A stretch of 64,000 bases of DNA from Haplosporangium gracile. Taxonomy: Eukaryota > Mortierellomycota > Mortierellomycetes > Mortierellales > Mortierellaceae. The number at the start of each line of letters is the position of its first letter. Positions within the stretch are counted from its first letter, which is position 1. The stretch is taken from the NCBI GenBank assembly GCA_015499985.1, contig JAAAUF010000027.1, positions 328 to 64,327 of the forward strand, read 5' to 3'. The notes beneath the pieces are model-generated. The model made no database searches and was not told where the DNA came from. It worked only from the letters and a program-made list of their open reading frames with translations. Of this stretch, positions 47,502 to 59,524 are shown piece by piece. The position numbers and the translations under genes are program-made.

Positions 47502-48515
47502 ATGTTCAACTGGATAAAATCTCCAACGTTGCCAGACACAATCGAGACCCAAGCCTTTCGTTCCATCTCGGGCGGCCCCATTCTCCGAATAAACACCCTT
47601 AACGACCGTACTCACCGGATGAAGCTCGTCCCCTGGGAAGATATCCTCGAAATCTTTCCTAACGCTATCTACCTCCGTGATGCGAATGGCATCGTCATGC
47701 CTGCCCGTGATTACCGTTCAAAGAGGTATACCTCCTTTCCCTTCCTTTTTACCTTTTGATCGCTATCGAGTTACGTCGCTTATACTCAGAGTGAGAGTTA
47801 TGCTGACTCGTTTACTTTTTGCAATGATAATAGGATATCGCCAAAATCAATCAAACTGCAACCAGACGTCGTCCTCGAAGTCGTATCAACCCACGATGAA
47901 CCACCAACCTCCGATCGCCCCGAGAACATTACCATAACCGACGACGATCACATCCAACAGTCCACGCCCAGTACAGGTATCACAGGAGGAAGGACATCCA
48001 CCTCTTCTATGCCACGAGGATCCACAGACCTCGAATCACGATCCATCTCTTCAGCAAGGAGCAGCATAAGGGCGTCCTCCGAAAGCGCACACGCCGACGC
48101 TCATACCCCAAAGCACTCTTCAGAATCCACACGGAAACAATCTCAGGAAGCAACACCTAGAGCACCAACAACAGTAGCAGCAGCAACAACGGCAGGTAAT
48201 AATGACGACGATGAGGACGACTGGTCACCGTTCCAGGCAAACTCTACAGCAACCTTCTCAGCCCCACAAACTCTCACCATTCCAGGACCCTCTTCTACAA
48301 CATCCCAGACCACTCGACCACATGCGCACGCGCAAGCACCTTTATCAACAACAACAAATGCAATAAGAGAAGGAGGATCGAGCCAACAGGGAATAATGGC
48401 TTCAAACGACATTCTTCGGCAAGAAATAGTCCATCGGTTAGAACTCCTCTCTGCAGAACAGGAAGAACGTCTCAACCTCATCCTTACCGCATGCCGCAAC
48501 CGTCCCCATCGTTAA
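47502..48515 (+). CDS. Short member of the large modular family: N-terminal domain and linker only
   Basis: Exons 47502-47725 and 47834-48515 give 301 residues, with the family's phase-2 intron. The N-terminal domain (ILRINTLND, VPWEDILEIFPNA, then PARDYRSKR and KLQPDVVLEVVS) matches those of the copies at 172 and 10480. It is followed by a Ser/Thr/Gln-rich linker with an acidic patch (NNDDDEDDW) and a short helical end (LRQEIVHRLELLSAEQEERL). The central module and the LRR-like half are absent. AATAAA lies 31 bases after the stop and the frame is clean, so it looks expressed rather than broken. Whether it is a truncated gene or a stand-alone partner of the long proteins is open. Confidence 0.8.
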
Positions 48516-48545
48516 GGAAAAGCGCTATTTTTTCCCATTGGCACT

Positions 48546-48551
48546 AATAAA
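48546..48551 (+). terminator. Poly(A) signal AATAAA
   Basis: AATAAA lies 31 bases after the TAA at 48515. The convergent NOL11-like gene ends at 48694, so the 3' flanks are very close. Confidence 0.55.
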
Positions 48552-48693
48552 CGCAACAAAAAAACAGCAAGACATTCATTGAATTACGATAAAAAAAATG
48601 CAAAAGTGTGTGATTTAATATGAAAAAATGCTTCCATCTCCGCCTCTCCAAACTCTAAATGATGACATCTTCCTCCACCGAGAAAGAAACCTT

Positions 48694-51600
48694 TTACAGA
48701 TGAATAATCTCGACGGCATAGTCCTGGATACCCTCGCCACCAACCCACTTACGTCTCCTCCTCTTGTCGTTGGGTCCACCATGTGATGCTGATGGTTCAG
48801 CAGCGTTAGCAGCAGCAGCGGGTGTATCCTTTTTGCGGGCCATCGACTCGTGATGCTTGCGATCAAATAGTCCCAATGCTCCCCGAAGGCTCTGCTCCAA
48901 CAAGTTTGATGCCTCGGCCTCGCGTTGGATCGCCTCCTGGATCGTCTTCAAGACTGGGTGCAGATGGGGTGACAGTATGAGCGAGGGAAAGTGAACATCT
49001 AAAATCAACGTCGTCATATCAACCAACTAATACATAACAACGAAGTAGAATAACAAGGTTAACAACATATCTGCTTGAATACCAATACAATCACAACGCT
49101 GTACACATAAAGCAAGACGTACCAGGGCGTAGCCGGGAAGGCCGCCAGGGAGCTGCTTCTTGTCGGGGCGCTGGTTCTGATGACCGAGTCCTCCACGTTG
49201 GTCCCAGATAGTGATCCATTCCTTCAAAATCTCCAGAACAATGGCCAGCTCTTCCACTGTAAACCGCTTGATCGCCTGCTGCATAAAAACATCGTTCCTG
49301 GGCGCAACCATGATGATGTTCAAGAACGAAGCAATGTTCGGTACTGAGGTCGACGTCTTTGTCGTTGTTGCTGCTGCTGAGGATTGTTGCTTGTTAAGTC
49401 CGATCACCTGCTTCATCATCACAACCATGTCCATCTCGGGGATATCATACAGCTTCTGCAAAGCCAACTCGAGTAATGGCCACTGCTCACGCTCCATCAG
49501 TCCAAGGGCAATACCGCCCTCTCCAGCGCCAGGGTTCGAGTTGCCGACCAGCTGGTTCTTGATCAAGTACTCCACCACCTTGGCGGGCCAGAAGCTCATA
49601 TCGGGCTGACCGTTGGCCAATGTAGCAAAGCAGCGTCCAACAACCGTCGTCAGGAAATGGTGCGACAACTCTGGTAGAGGAGCTTGCTTGCGTCCGATGC
49701 GCAAAAGACGGCGATCTCCCTTGTACTTCTTCACTGTTGCAGCCTCGATCTTGCGCCATGTCTCAATAGCCTTCTGGTTGGCCTCCCGCTTGGTGCGCTC
49801 CTCGTACTCATCCACTTCATACTCGTCCTCCTCCTCGACATCAGCCTCGTCATGCTTCTCCTCGTCTGAGCTCAGAACAATCACTTCCTCTTCATCTTCA
49901 TCCTCGTCCGAAGACGACTCTGATGACGATCCGCCAGCACCTTCCTCCTCTCTGTGTGCCTTTTTGTCGTCCTTAGTCTCCTTGGCCTCCTTGGCTGCCT
50001 TGGCTGCTGCCTTGGCGGCCTTCTTCGCCTTCTTACTTAAGGGAGCCTCGGCGGTAGACTGGGCCACTGGCTCGGTATCGACATCCATATCCTGAGAAGC
50101 CTTGACATTGTTAGCCTTCCACTCCTGCTCGGCCTGAACAGCCGCCTTGACCTTCTCGTTGTCCACATTGTGACGTGCCAAGCGGTCCGAAAAAGCATCA
50201 GCGGTCTGGTGCTCGACGTGGTTAAAAAAAACTTTCTCAAAATCCTGAACAGTCGAAGTCTTAGACTCAGAGGCCAAAGAAGCCAAAGCTGTCCTCTCGC
50301 CAGACTGTGCAGCATCTAACTGCCTGTCCAGATCGGCTCCTGCATTCAACAAATCCTTGCCCTTGACGATCGTAACCAGACCGGAGGGGGTTAGAAGCGA
50401 GGTTGTCGTTGAAGTGTAGGCGTCCTGAGCAAGAATCGATCCTTGTTGCCCCAAGAAAGGCGCAGTGTCCCTCATCTTGCCCATAGCTCCCAAAAGCGAC
50501 ATGGGCTCGGCATAGAAGGGGCACAGGTAGATTTCAGATTTGATGGTGGTGTTGATAAGAGTCGAGATCGTCATGACTAACGTTGAGTCGGGAAGAAGGG
50601 CGAGCTGGCAGGTGGTATTCTGAGCGGTAAAGTTTCCAGGCACGACATGCTTTGCCTGAAGTGTTCCGTACTGGATATCCCAAATTGTCAATGTGTGGTC
50701 TGCCTTGCCTATCGTTTGATAAAAATCAATCGAATCGTAGGTTAGAATATACACGATCGCGCAGTCACTGCCAATGTCGTTACTTTCAAATTGAAGCACA
50801 ACATACCGTTGATCTGATGAATTCCGGCAATTGCAAGGTAGTTGTCACCTAAGGCGACGGCATCAACGCGGTCAACCTTGGAGTCCATAACGGTAGCGAC
50901 CTTTGCGCCCTTCTTTCCTGCCTTGGCAGCTGGTGCTGGTGCAGACGAAGCGGCGTATCCAGGAAGAGGCAAAGTCAATGTCTCACGTGCAGAGAGAACG
51001 TGGTTGCCGGGTGTCACCTCGAAATTATAGACCTTCAAATATCCGTCAGCAGCTATCAAACATAAGGCGGAATAAAAGTGGTTAGTATATGCTGGATTTG
51101 CTGTTCCATACATTCTCCCTGTCAAGCAATCGCCTTTTCGTTTGGTCCGCAATCGGTAAAAAACGGTGCTTACTCAAGAAAGAGAACTGTCCAACCTTGA
51201 CATCAAAGGCAAATCCAGAGGCTCCAGGTGCAGTCTCAAGCTCCACAGATCCAAATGTCGAGAATCCCCGGTGCTCCTCGTTGACATAGGAGAGTGTGAC
51301 GGTGAGCTTGTCGTTGGCAGACTCGACAACGGTCATAATAACAAGGGTTTGGCGGGCAAGGGCATTAGAAGAGATCCATGAGCCAGTTGTGTTGAAAGAA
51401 GACGCCCACACCATGTTTCCGGTGGTGTCTTGAGCAAGAGTAGCGTCCTTTTTATCCTTCTTGCTGGCCTTGGTTGCAGTAGTGGTGGTGGTTAGTGCTG
51501 CCAAGAGCTCCTTGGTGTTGATGACTCTCTTCAAATCTCCTGTAACAAGCGATATGCTTGCATCCGCATTGGCCAAAATGATGTGGTTGGGAAGCAATGC

Positions 51601-52327
51601 CGAAACAAACAGCTGGTGAATCTTGTGGTCGAACTATATCGTATACAAAGGACATTGACATGTTAGCACAGTAGCATATTGTGATAAGATCTGCTAGAAC
51701 CGTGATTTTTCAGGGGTCATGTGTTACCTTGTGAACGGCCTTGCGCGCCGATGATGGCTTGACAGCATCAACTGCCATGTCAGAGTCTGCTGCAGCGGCC
51801 ACAGAACTGAGTGTCGATGATTCCTCCTTCCACATCCAGACAGTCTTGCCCTCATCCTTGGCGGTAACGTCAGTGCCCTTGGCAACCACAGCGTAGACGT
51901 GGCGCAAAGTCGATTTGTGAATTGTCTGAGCTGATCCTGCAAAAGAGTATCCTGGTGGTGTTGAGTATGAAAGGATGCACTTCTGATCCGCGGTCTATTA
52001 TCGAAAACAAAGATTGACAAAGTTCACAGTCAGTATAAAGTCAAGGTCTCCTATTACCTTTTCAACTGAAGCCGTTGCTTCGCAGCTTTAAATTGAACTT
52101 GTCCACACAATCGTCCGGGAGAGCAAGAGGACTTGTTGACTTACATTGTAGAGTTGGACACCTTCGCCTTGAACAGCAACGACAAGCAAACCAGAGTCTT
52201 CCTCATAGTTAGCGGGTGTGGTATCTCTCTCCTCAGGCGAACAGCTCACGGCCTGCTGTTGCTGGTGGTGGTGAGTAGTTGACGAGAAGCTCGCCAGGAG
52301 GAAGGGATCATTGACCAAGACAGGCAT
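48694..52327 (-). CDS. NOL11: NOL11-like nucleolar protein of the t-UTP part of the SSU processome
   Basis: Exons 52145-52327, 51728-51994, 51174-51633, 50807-51052, 49107-50708 and 48694-48998 join in frame to 1020 residues. NOL11 supports rDNA transcription and early 18S pre-rRNA processing in the nucleolus. Evidence: GVQLYN joined to TADQKCILS matches the human start LYKVSDQK; LTIWDIQYGTLQA matches SVWNIKFQTLQT; CPFYAEPMSLLGAMGKM matches PYKCEVSSLAGALGKL; and the C-terminal VHFPSLILSP to IQDYAVEIIHL matches the NOL11 end. Lys/Ala-rich and acidic low-complexity stretches lie in the middle (KKAKKAAKAAAKAAKEAKE, then an Asp/Glu run). The last intron's donor is uncertain: gtacgt at 49122 looks best but breaks frame, while gtgtac at 49106 keeps the match. 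RPA49 lies just upstream on the same strand. Confidence 0.85.
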
Positions 52328-52828
52328 GGTATGAAGGTGAGTATAGTGAATGAGTTATGTGTCGGGTCGAAAGGCGGGTCGAAAGGTAGGTCCACTGAAC
52401 AGAGGGGCAACAGGGGACGTGAAGGAGAGCGGAAGAAGAGAGAGGGAGGAGCAAAAGGATTGAGAAGCAGGAGAAGGAAGGGGTTTACAGAGTTGCAATG
52501 GGTCCTCTGCCTTGTGAGAAAAGCACTGCTGAATGAGAGAGGTGCGAAAAAAAAGAAAAAAGAAAAATAGAATGCAGTGTGGCTTAGCACTGTTTATCCT
52601 TTCTACAGTCCTACTTGACTTCAAAATTGGTGGCGCATTTCTACAGCGGTGGACAAAACATAGAGCAGACACAAAAGAGTCGAGGTCCACGATACAAAGA
52701 GATGTTGTTCAAAAATGCAAAATGAGGTTATTATTCATTGACGGTTGGTTGTATCTATCAAATGTTCCTGCATGGCTTCCGCAACATAGCAAGAGAGGGG
52801 TGGTTGTTGAGAGCTGTTGGTGCCCCAT

Positions 52829-54910
52829 TTACTTGGCCTTAGGACCACTATTGACGTTAAAAAGAAACAGACGCCGGTTTCAGCAATCGCATACACATAA
52901 CATATGCATTGGTAATACTCAATGAAAAGAAAAGAATACTAACCGCTTGGGCAAGGGGAATGTGAGGGGAACGGTTAAGATAGCGCGCTTCATGGTCTTG
53001 GCATCCTCGTTCGAAACACCCGCCTGTGCCTTCTCGGTGGCAGTCAACTCGTTGACCTTACAGCCCAACGACTTGTAGAGCTCGTTCACTCTGGTCTGCT
53101 TCATCGACAAGTCCTTGGTGAGAGCACCGGCATCCATGTTGAAGTTCTCCAGAGTCAATGCAATAGCGAGAATCCAGCAAAGCAACTTATCTTTTGACTT
53201 CGGTGTGAATGTGTGTCTATTTGATATAGCGCGAACAAAGGCAAAGTATAGGACTAAGCAAACGTCCTTGATTCAAAAGAAACACTTCTATGTGGTCGAC
53301 TCATCAATAACAAACACTAGCATATCGCGATACATACCTCTTCTTATCGACGCCCTCGGGGGACTCTGTGAATCTCTCGTACAAGTTCTCCATGATCACG
53401 CTGGGAACATCGCCCATGATCTTGTTCACAAACTCGTTATCGTCCAATCTCTTGTCGGGAATAGTCCTGAAGGCCATCAAAAAGCTGATGTACATCAACA
53501 AGCGGATTCTGTGGCGATCCTTCTTGCTGATAGATAATGCGGCAGTGAGGGCTCCGTTGACATAAGAAGAGTTCTGGAAAGGCAAAGCTGCCAAAGGCTG
53601 GTTGGCCTTCTCGAGCAACGCCTTGAAAGGAATGACCTGGTATTCCGCGGGTGTGATGAGAGTGTCGATCTTGTAGATATCCTCGACCTTTGTTGCAGCA
53701 AGATCGAAAGGAGGGATAGGTCTGTCCTCGTCGGCTTTGACCTTGATACTCTCTACGTATCATTGTAATTGAAAGAAACAAAAGTGAGCTGGTCATTCTT
53801 CTCTGAACCAGATAAGTAAAGTATACAACCATGCAATGTCGTTTCCGTACCTTTGGAAGGAAGAGCGCTTGTCTTTGCGGCAATAGAGTCGTGAAGAATC
53901 CCAGCAATGTTGTCCAAGGTGCTGACGTTGACGGCATTGCGCTCCACAGACTTGATCTGCTGTTTGATCTTCTTGGTACCGAAAGTGTCTCCCAAAGTGT
54001 TCTTGGCTTGAATGAACTAAAATGCGGAAGCAACACGATTTTCGTGGCATTCATGTCAGTCTCCAGATCTCTTGTGGTAGCAAACATTCACATGCCTGGG
54101 TATCGACATTCATGTGGACATTCTTCCCCTGATAGTCGCGTACCTGCTCTCTGTTTGAAACGGGGACCTTGACGCTCTTCAATGTTTTGATAGTACGGTT
54201 GACAGAAACGACAGGGGCATCCCTGAAAATAATCTTGTCAGTGTCCTTATCGCGGATCGCAAGAACGTATCTGTTGTAGTGTTTAAAGTCCAATTGAAAA
54301 ATGTGTGGTCAGAGAACCATATCGTGACCTTTGTTAAAAGCATCTCTCCAACCAATGCGACAAGTATCCCTCCAACCAATGCGACGAGTATCTCTCCAAT
54401 TGATGTGAAGAGTAACTCTCCGACCCGAGTTCTCCTGAATATAATGTATCGCGAATACACACATGGTTCCCAAATGTCCTGATGTGTCCCTCACCTGCAG
54501 TATCCAGCGCGAGCCGTCTCGCCAAAGTTCTGTCCGACAAACTCGACTTTTCCTGTATCAGCCTCTACGATTCTCCTCTTCTTCTTGCTCTTGGACTCTT
54601 CCGAATCAGGCTTGTAGACGTTGAAGGGGACATTCTTTGGTGGCGCAATCCCAGGGAACGCGGCTATAGGGTGAAGTGTAAATGGGACATGATATGCGAG
54701 TCAGTGGGGGTTGTGTGCAAATTATTGATGTTGGTATGTGTTTGTATTGTTCTGTTGCCATAAGTGCTTGTGTTGTCCATGAGTGTCGAGTGAGTTGAGA
54801 AGAAATAATTTCGTACCGAGGAAGGGTCCCTCGATGCCGGCATCGAGGTCAGCCTTGGCGTATTCCAGTGCGACCTTGGGGCCTTCGGTGTTCTTTCTCT
54901 TTGATGACAT
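52829..54910 (-). CDS. RPA49: DNA-directed RNA polymerase I subunit A49
   Basis: Exons 54817-54910, 54495-54663, 54270-54144, 54016-53851, 53752-53338, 53216-52944 and 52847-52829 (high to low on the minus strand) join in frame to 420 residues, the usual family length. A49 with A34.5 forms the TFIIF/TFIIE-like heterodimer of Pol I and aids initiation and elongation on rDNA. The N-terminal dimerisation half shows FPGIAPPKNVPFNVY and YVLAIRDKDTDKIIFRDAP, then FIQAKNTLGDTFGTKKIKQQ. The C-terminal tandem winged-helix half shows IPDKRLDDNEFV, KDKLLCWILAIALTLENF and the typical end LTVPLTFPLPKR. The last exon encodes only six codons (GPKAK and the stop). It lies about 0.5 kb upstream of the NOL11-like gene in the same orientation. 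Confidence 0.93.
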
Positions 54911-56472
54911 GGTGCGTGAGAGTTGCTTTGTAGGTTGTTGCTGGAATGCAAAGAGACACTAAAGGCATTTCTCACTTGTTGTTTGCTTTTTTTTTTTGGC
55001 AACTTGCTTCGAAGACTAAAATGTGACTGTTGAGTGATGCTTTTGAAAACAAACCTGATTTTAGTCACATGATATCAGTTTAAAATTAAGTAAAAAGATT
55101 TGCCGGACGTTCTTAAACTCTAACGAAATCAAGAAATTGAAACGCAGGAGAGAGAGCTGACAATAGCCAAGCAAAGGACAAACAAGCACCATCATTGTAA
55201 ACACGAACCACTGATGAAGCCCATTTACCCCCTTCGTTACAGATATATTAACAATTTAACTGACCACAAATAAGATCCAAAATCTTTCTTCGTCTGCAAA
55301 AACATTAGATGCGAGTCAGAGTGAGCTACTTTTTGCATCCTCCTTCTTTGCTTGGGAGTGAGCTACAAAATCGCAGTTGTTCATGGTAATACATCATTGA
55401 TGGTGATGATGAAAAGTGTTCATTTGGTTGACACTATCAAACTCAGAGAATAATGGTAATTACCCGCCATATGAAGAAAAAGAATTTTATTTTGACTTTT
55501 GCGCATTCTTGAAGTAGAACTCTTGCTAACAACTATGTGAGGATTGTCTACAGAGCCCATTTTCTTTTTTTTCCGTAATATGTTTTATCTAAAAGTAAAG
55601 AACCCTTGCCTTGAACAACATCTTATCCGAGAAAGAGAGGACTATAGTAAACCCCTCACTTCCGTCCTCTCATATTGTCGATTAGTGCTCTTACCACAGA
55701 CCGACGAATATTCCGGGGGCAAAATGGTCACCCCTGTCCAGACTAGACTGCAAAAGTCCCAAGAAAAGTCAATCCCTACGAATGTGGAACAGACATTCAG
55801 TCGACGAATTGGTTATAAAGTCGTTCTTTGTCATCCAAGGGTTTAAGAAAGGGCGTCGACAGAGGCTGGAGCGTGGAAAACCCATCTTCAGTCCTTGAAT
55901 GGGTAAAAGGAGAGACGAGAGGGGACTTTGTTTGCTACAAAAGCCCCTTGGGCCAATGATAGTGGGCCTCCGCCCCGTCCACATTTCATTTCGTAAAATT
56001 AGAAGGACAAATCAGGATCAAGTCACATCTTTTTCTGTTTAGAAACAGTTAACCAGGCTTGGCATAAGACGAAAAGAGAAGGGCGGAATAACTTGACGGC
56101 AAAAGGAAAAAAAGGAATGGAGGGAGGCAGGGGGAGATAAACTGCATCGCCACAACGGAGATTTTGCGGGAAAATGGTCTGGGCTTAGCAAACTTTGGTC
56201 AGATATACAGAGGGAACAAACAAGATATGGCGCAGTGCAGCTAGTACAGCACCGCCAAAGGAGAATATAAATAACATGAATAATCTCCACCCTCATTTTC
56301 CCCCCACCTCGCAGCCCTCCTTCCCCCGTTACATTCGACAATCGACACCACTGCTGCGGCTCACTCCGCTACGCTTCCTATCGTCTCTTCATCGTGCTCC
56401 TTTCTTCACCCACAACACTTCCTTCTCACACACACACACCTGAGTACGACCCATTGACAATAACTATTGATC
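54911..56472. other. Gene-free stretch between RPA49 and the aspartic protease
   Basis: This gap of 1.5 kb is AT-rich with only short frames. The patch at 55544-55990 has coding-like pieces in several frames and might be an old transposon or gene remnant, but no family can be named. After 56270 the plus strand is CT-rich and leads into the protease gene. Confidence 0.45.
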
Positions 56473-57938
56473 ATGAAGATCACCGCAACACTCCTCACCC
56501 TCGCGCTCGCAACCCTGTCTGTCTGCCAAGCCTCCCCCAAGTTCAATGGCAAGATTGTCTCCCTTGTCCGCAACCCATCACACAAGAAGGACTTTAAGGC
56601 ACACATCAAGAGGTTAAAGCGCAGGTAAGCCCCCTCCCTTTCACGATGTTAATTCTTTTACAAAAAAGCAGCAAAGATGACAGTTTGCCCTGATCTAATG
56701 GCCGTTTTTCATTTTCTTTTTCTTTTTGTGATTGATAGATACCCCCATATCAAGGCGGGAGGAAACTCAGCCGTTAGTACCGTAGGAGTCGGTGCTACGC
56801 CAGTGACAAACGTGGGCACTGACGTTGAGGTAAGAAAGACAGAAGAACCCTTGAAACGTGTCACTAATATTTCCTCGCCATCCCCCATCTTCCCCTGCTT
56901 CTTCGTATCGATGGTTTCAGTATTAATGTCATTTTACTAACACTTCTTTCTTTTCTCTCTCCTCACTCCTTTTCTAATATCACATAGTACTATGGACCTG
57001 TGCAAATTGGAAACCCCCCTCAGACATTCAACCTCAACTTTGACACAGGGTCAGCTGACATCTGGATCCCTGCCCTTTCCTGTAAAACCCAATCCTGCAC
57101 GGTCCATACCCGCTATAACGCCTCTGCCTCAACGACCTACCGTAAAGACGGTCGTCTCTGGAAAATCTCCTATGGCGATGGGTCCGGAGCCAATGGAATC
57201 CTCGCCTCGGATATGGTCAACGTCGGAGGTATCCAGGTTCGTCAGACCATCGGACTTACTACTAACGAGACTGAAGCCTTTGCGACCTCCCCCGAGGACG
57301 GTCTCTTTGGTCTGGGTTTTAACACTATCCAGTCCGTCCGTGGTGTCAAGACCTTTATGGACAATGCTATTGCTGCCAAAGCCGTTGCCCTCCCTATCGT
57401 CTCAGCTTACCTCCCCTCGGTCCGTCGCAATGAAGGCAAGGATGGGCACTACCTTTTTGGTGCCATTGACAATACCAAGTTCAATGGAAACCTGACCTAC
57501 GTCCCTGTGACCCAGCAGGGGTACTGGCAGTTTACCATTGAGGATGTCTCCTTCAACGGCAAATCGCTCAACCATACCACCCAGGGCGTCATCGACACCG
57601 GTTCTACTTTGGTTATGGTCAGCGACGCCGTTGCAACCTCAATTCACAAGCACATTAATGGCTCGTCGTTCTCTGAAGATGCCCAGGGCTGGGTGGTGCC
57701 CTGTGCTCTTGCCAACTCCACTGGAATGGTTGGTTTCACGATGGCTGGCAAGTCCTTTGAGGTGCCTCTGGCAGACCTGGCCTGGCAGGCGGTCACTGAG
57801 GGCAGCGAGACTTGTTACTCGGGTGTTCAGGGTGGTGCTGATGGATTTTGGATTCTGGGTGATGTATTTATTAAGAACAACTACTGTGTCTTTGACCATT
57901 CTCCCCAGCCATCCATTGGAATCGCCCCCCTCAAGTAA
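56473..57938 (+). CDS. Secreted pepsin-like aspartic protease (A1 family, rhizopuspepsin-like)
   Basis: Exons 56473-56624, 56739-56829 and 56988-57938 give 397 residues. A signal peptide (about 1-20, MKITATLLTLALATLSVCQA) is followed by a basic propeptide (to about 75), then the bilobed protease. Both catalytic motifs are intact: FDTGSADIW with D100 and VIDTGSTLVM with D284. The flap tyrosine is in WKISYGDGSGA. The conserved ends FWILGDVFIKNNYCVFD and IGIAPLK are present. Length and order fit fungal pepsins such as rhizopuspepsin, which digest protein outside the cell at acid pH. Cys pairs stand in SCKTQSC and in the C-terminal lobe (PCALAN, ETCYSG). A cut-down copy lies 0.6 kb downstream. 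Confidence 0.95.
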
Positions 57939-57959
57939 CTTCCCCTATCTCACTCTCTA

Positions 57960-58570
57960 ATCGATAACTAAGACGATTTATGACACTCATAATCAAAGGA
58001 CAAGATATATGTATTGTTATAGATTTTTAAATATAATCAATTGTAAATATACCCTCTCCTTGGTTCTTTCTATTTGTTTTCTCTATGTCTCTGGCGTTGA
58101 CAGGATGCGTGTCAAGGTAAATGAGCGTATGGTTTTTACTGTGATGTGTTCTAAAATTGAGAAATTGGTGGCGTTTATTTTTGCGAGTGATCTTTGATTT
58201 GAATCAAAAGAAATGGAGGGGCTTGAGAAGCCTTCATCAGAAAAAAGCAAACAAAAAGTAAAGAGTCAGATTCCGATAGACACGTAAAGATAAGCACAAG
58301 GACGCCCGAGCTATGGATGGTGGAGTGCACGTTTTTTGTTATAGAAATAATACGTGGTTCAGTGTTGAAAAAGAACTAGGATTTCTTTTCTATAGAGCCG
58401 CCTTTTTTTTTTGACAAAAGAATTTTTTCGCGTCGTATTCAGTTCAACGTCTTTTTTTTTTTTTTTTTTTTAAATATTATTACCCCACACTTTTCTTTAT
58501 TCTTTCCCTTCTCTCTCTCCAACGCATCAACACGCCCCTATCGCCAGTATCACCATCTCTTATCATCGCC
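57960..58570. other. Spacer with long poly-T runs
   Basis: This is the 3' flank of the protease, with T runs near 58405-58414 and 58450-58471 and then CT-rich, leader-like sequence before the broken copy at 58571. No gene is seen. Confidence 0.5.
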
Positions 58571-58930
58571 ATGAAAATATCTACCATATTATTCGCACTC
58601 GTCATCCTGGACGACAAGACTACGACCGCGGTGCATTCCAAAAGCAAAGGATCCTATTTTGACAAGGAGGAGCAGGGTTGGGTGGTCCCTTGTTTGTTGA
58701 GTAAAATCAAGACAGGTTCTATAGGGTTCATATTAGCAGAGAGAGTATTTAAGGTATCGATGGCGCATATTGTGTAGGAACCTTTGAGGAAGGGAAGTAA
58801 AGTGTGTTATTCGGGGGTCCAGAGTATGGGTAGTCCTGCTTGGACCTTGGTGGATATGTTTATCAAGAACAATTATTGTATCTTTAATCAGTCTACCATC
58901 CCCTCTGTTAGCATTACGCCTCTCAAATAA
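58571..58930 (+). pseudogene. Shortened aspartic protease copy
   Basis: It starts like the intact protease (MKISTILFALVIL, signal-peptide-like) and then jumps, in one exon, to the C-terminal part. FDKEEQGWVVPCLLSK matches SEDAQGWVVPCALAN, and VDMFIKNNYCIFNQS with SVSITPLK matches the end of the intact gene. Everything between is missing, including both catalytic aspartates. A TAG stands at 58775-58777. Without it the frame would run to the TAA at 58928-58930. The internal loss and the retained leader point to a deletion in a tandem duplicate. It cannot be an active protease. Confidence 0.85.
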
Positions 58931-59524
58931 ACGAAACATGATTTTTTTTGTGCTTGAAGAAAGCTAAATAAGAGCGTCAAAGGTGACTTCACAAGTGCAT
59001 CATCTACGTACGATTATGTGATTTGACGCGTCGACTACTTAGGAGTGGAAGAAGTGGGGGAGGAGGACGATCTTTGTTGCTATTGACCCATCCCTTACTT
59101 ATCTTACGCTCTGTGACCTCTCTCATCATTTTCTCAATTGTTGCGACCATTTTCTTAGCCACGACGACCCGTGTGCCAGTACTGCTGCTGACTGCGGGCA
59201 ACGGATGGGACTAAAGTTCTTTGGAGTAACCTTATCATATACTATTTTACACGGCCCTCGTACGTCAGATCTTACTTTGCATTTTCTAATTCCTATTGTT
59301 GTTGTTGTTGGAGAATTCTGGGAAAGAACTCTTAGCCAGCCTTTCTTTGTACCAAACTCTCTTTTGACTTTTATGTTTCGTCTTACAACGTGGTAAGTTA
59401 CATGCCTTCGCATTGGCTATTCATTACTCTCGCTCTCACGTTTAACCATTACCTATACTTCTCTGGTTCCAGAACTGCGGAAAGGGACGCAGAAGAATTT
59501 GGCACACTAGAGCCAGGAAGGAAA

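Noticed and set aside
52087..52144. A tiny extra exon between NOL11 exons 1 and 2 (ending at a gtaata donor)
   Set aside because: None of the possible exons (8, 20 or 28 bases) keeps frame, while a direct join gives the NOL11 match LYN-TADQK.
53437..54087. Minus-strand frame of 216 codons across RPA49
   Set aside because: It runs through RPA49 exons and introns in a different frame, and the RPA49 match is clear.
55544..55990. Possible transposase remnant with coding-like pieces on both strands
   Set aside because: No catalytic motif, terminal repeat or consistent frame could be found.
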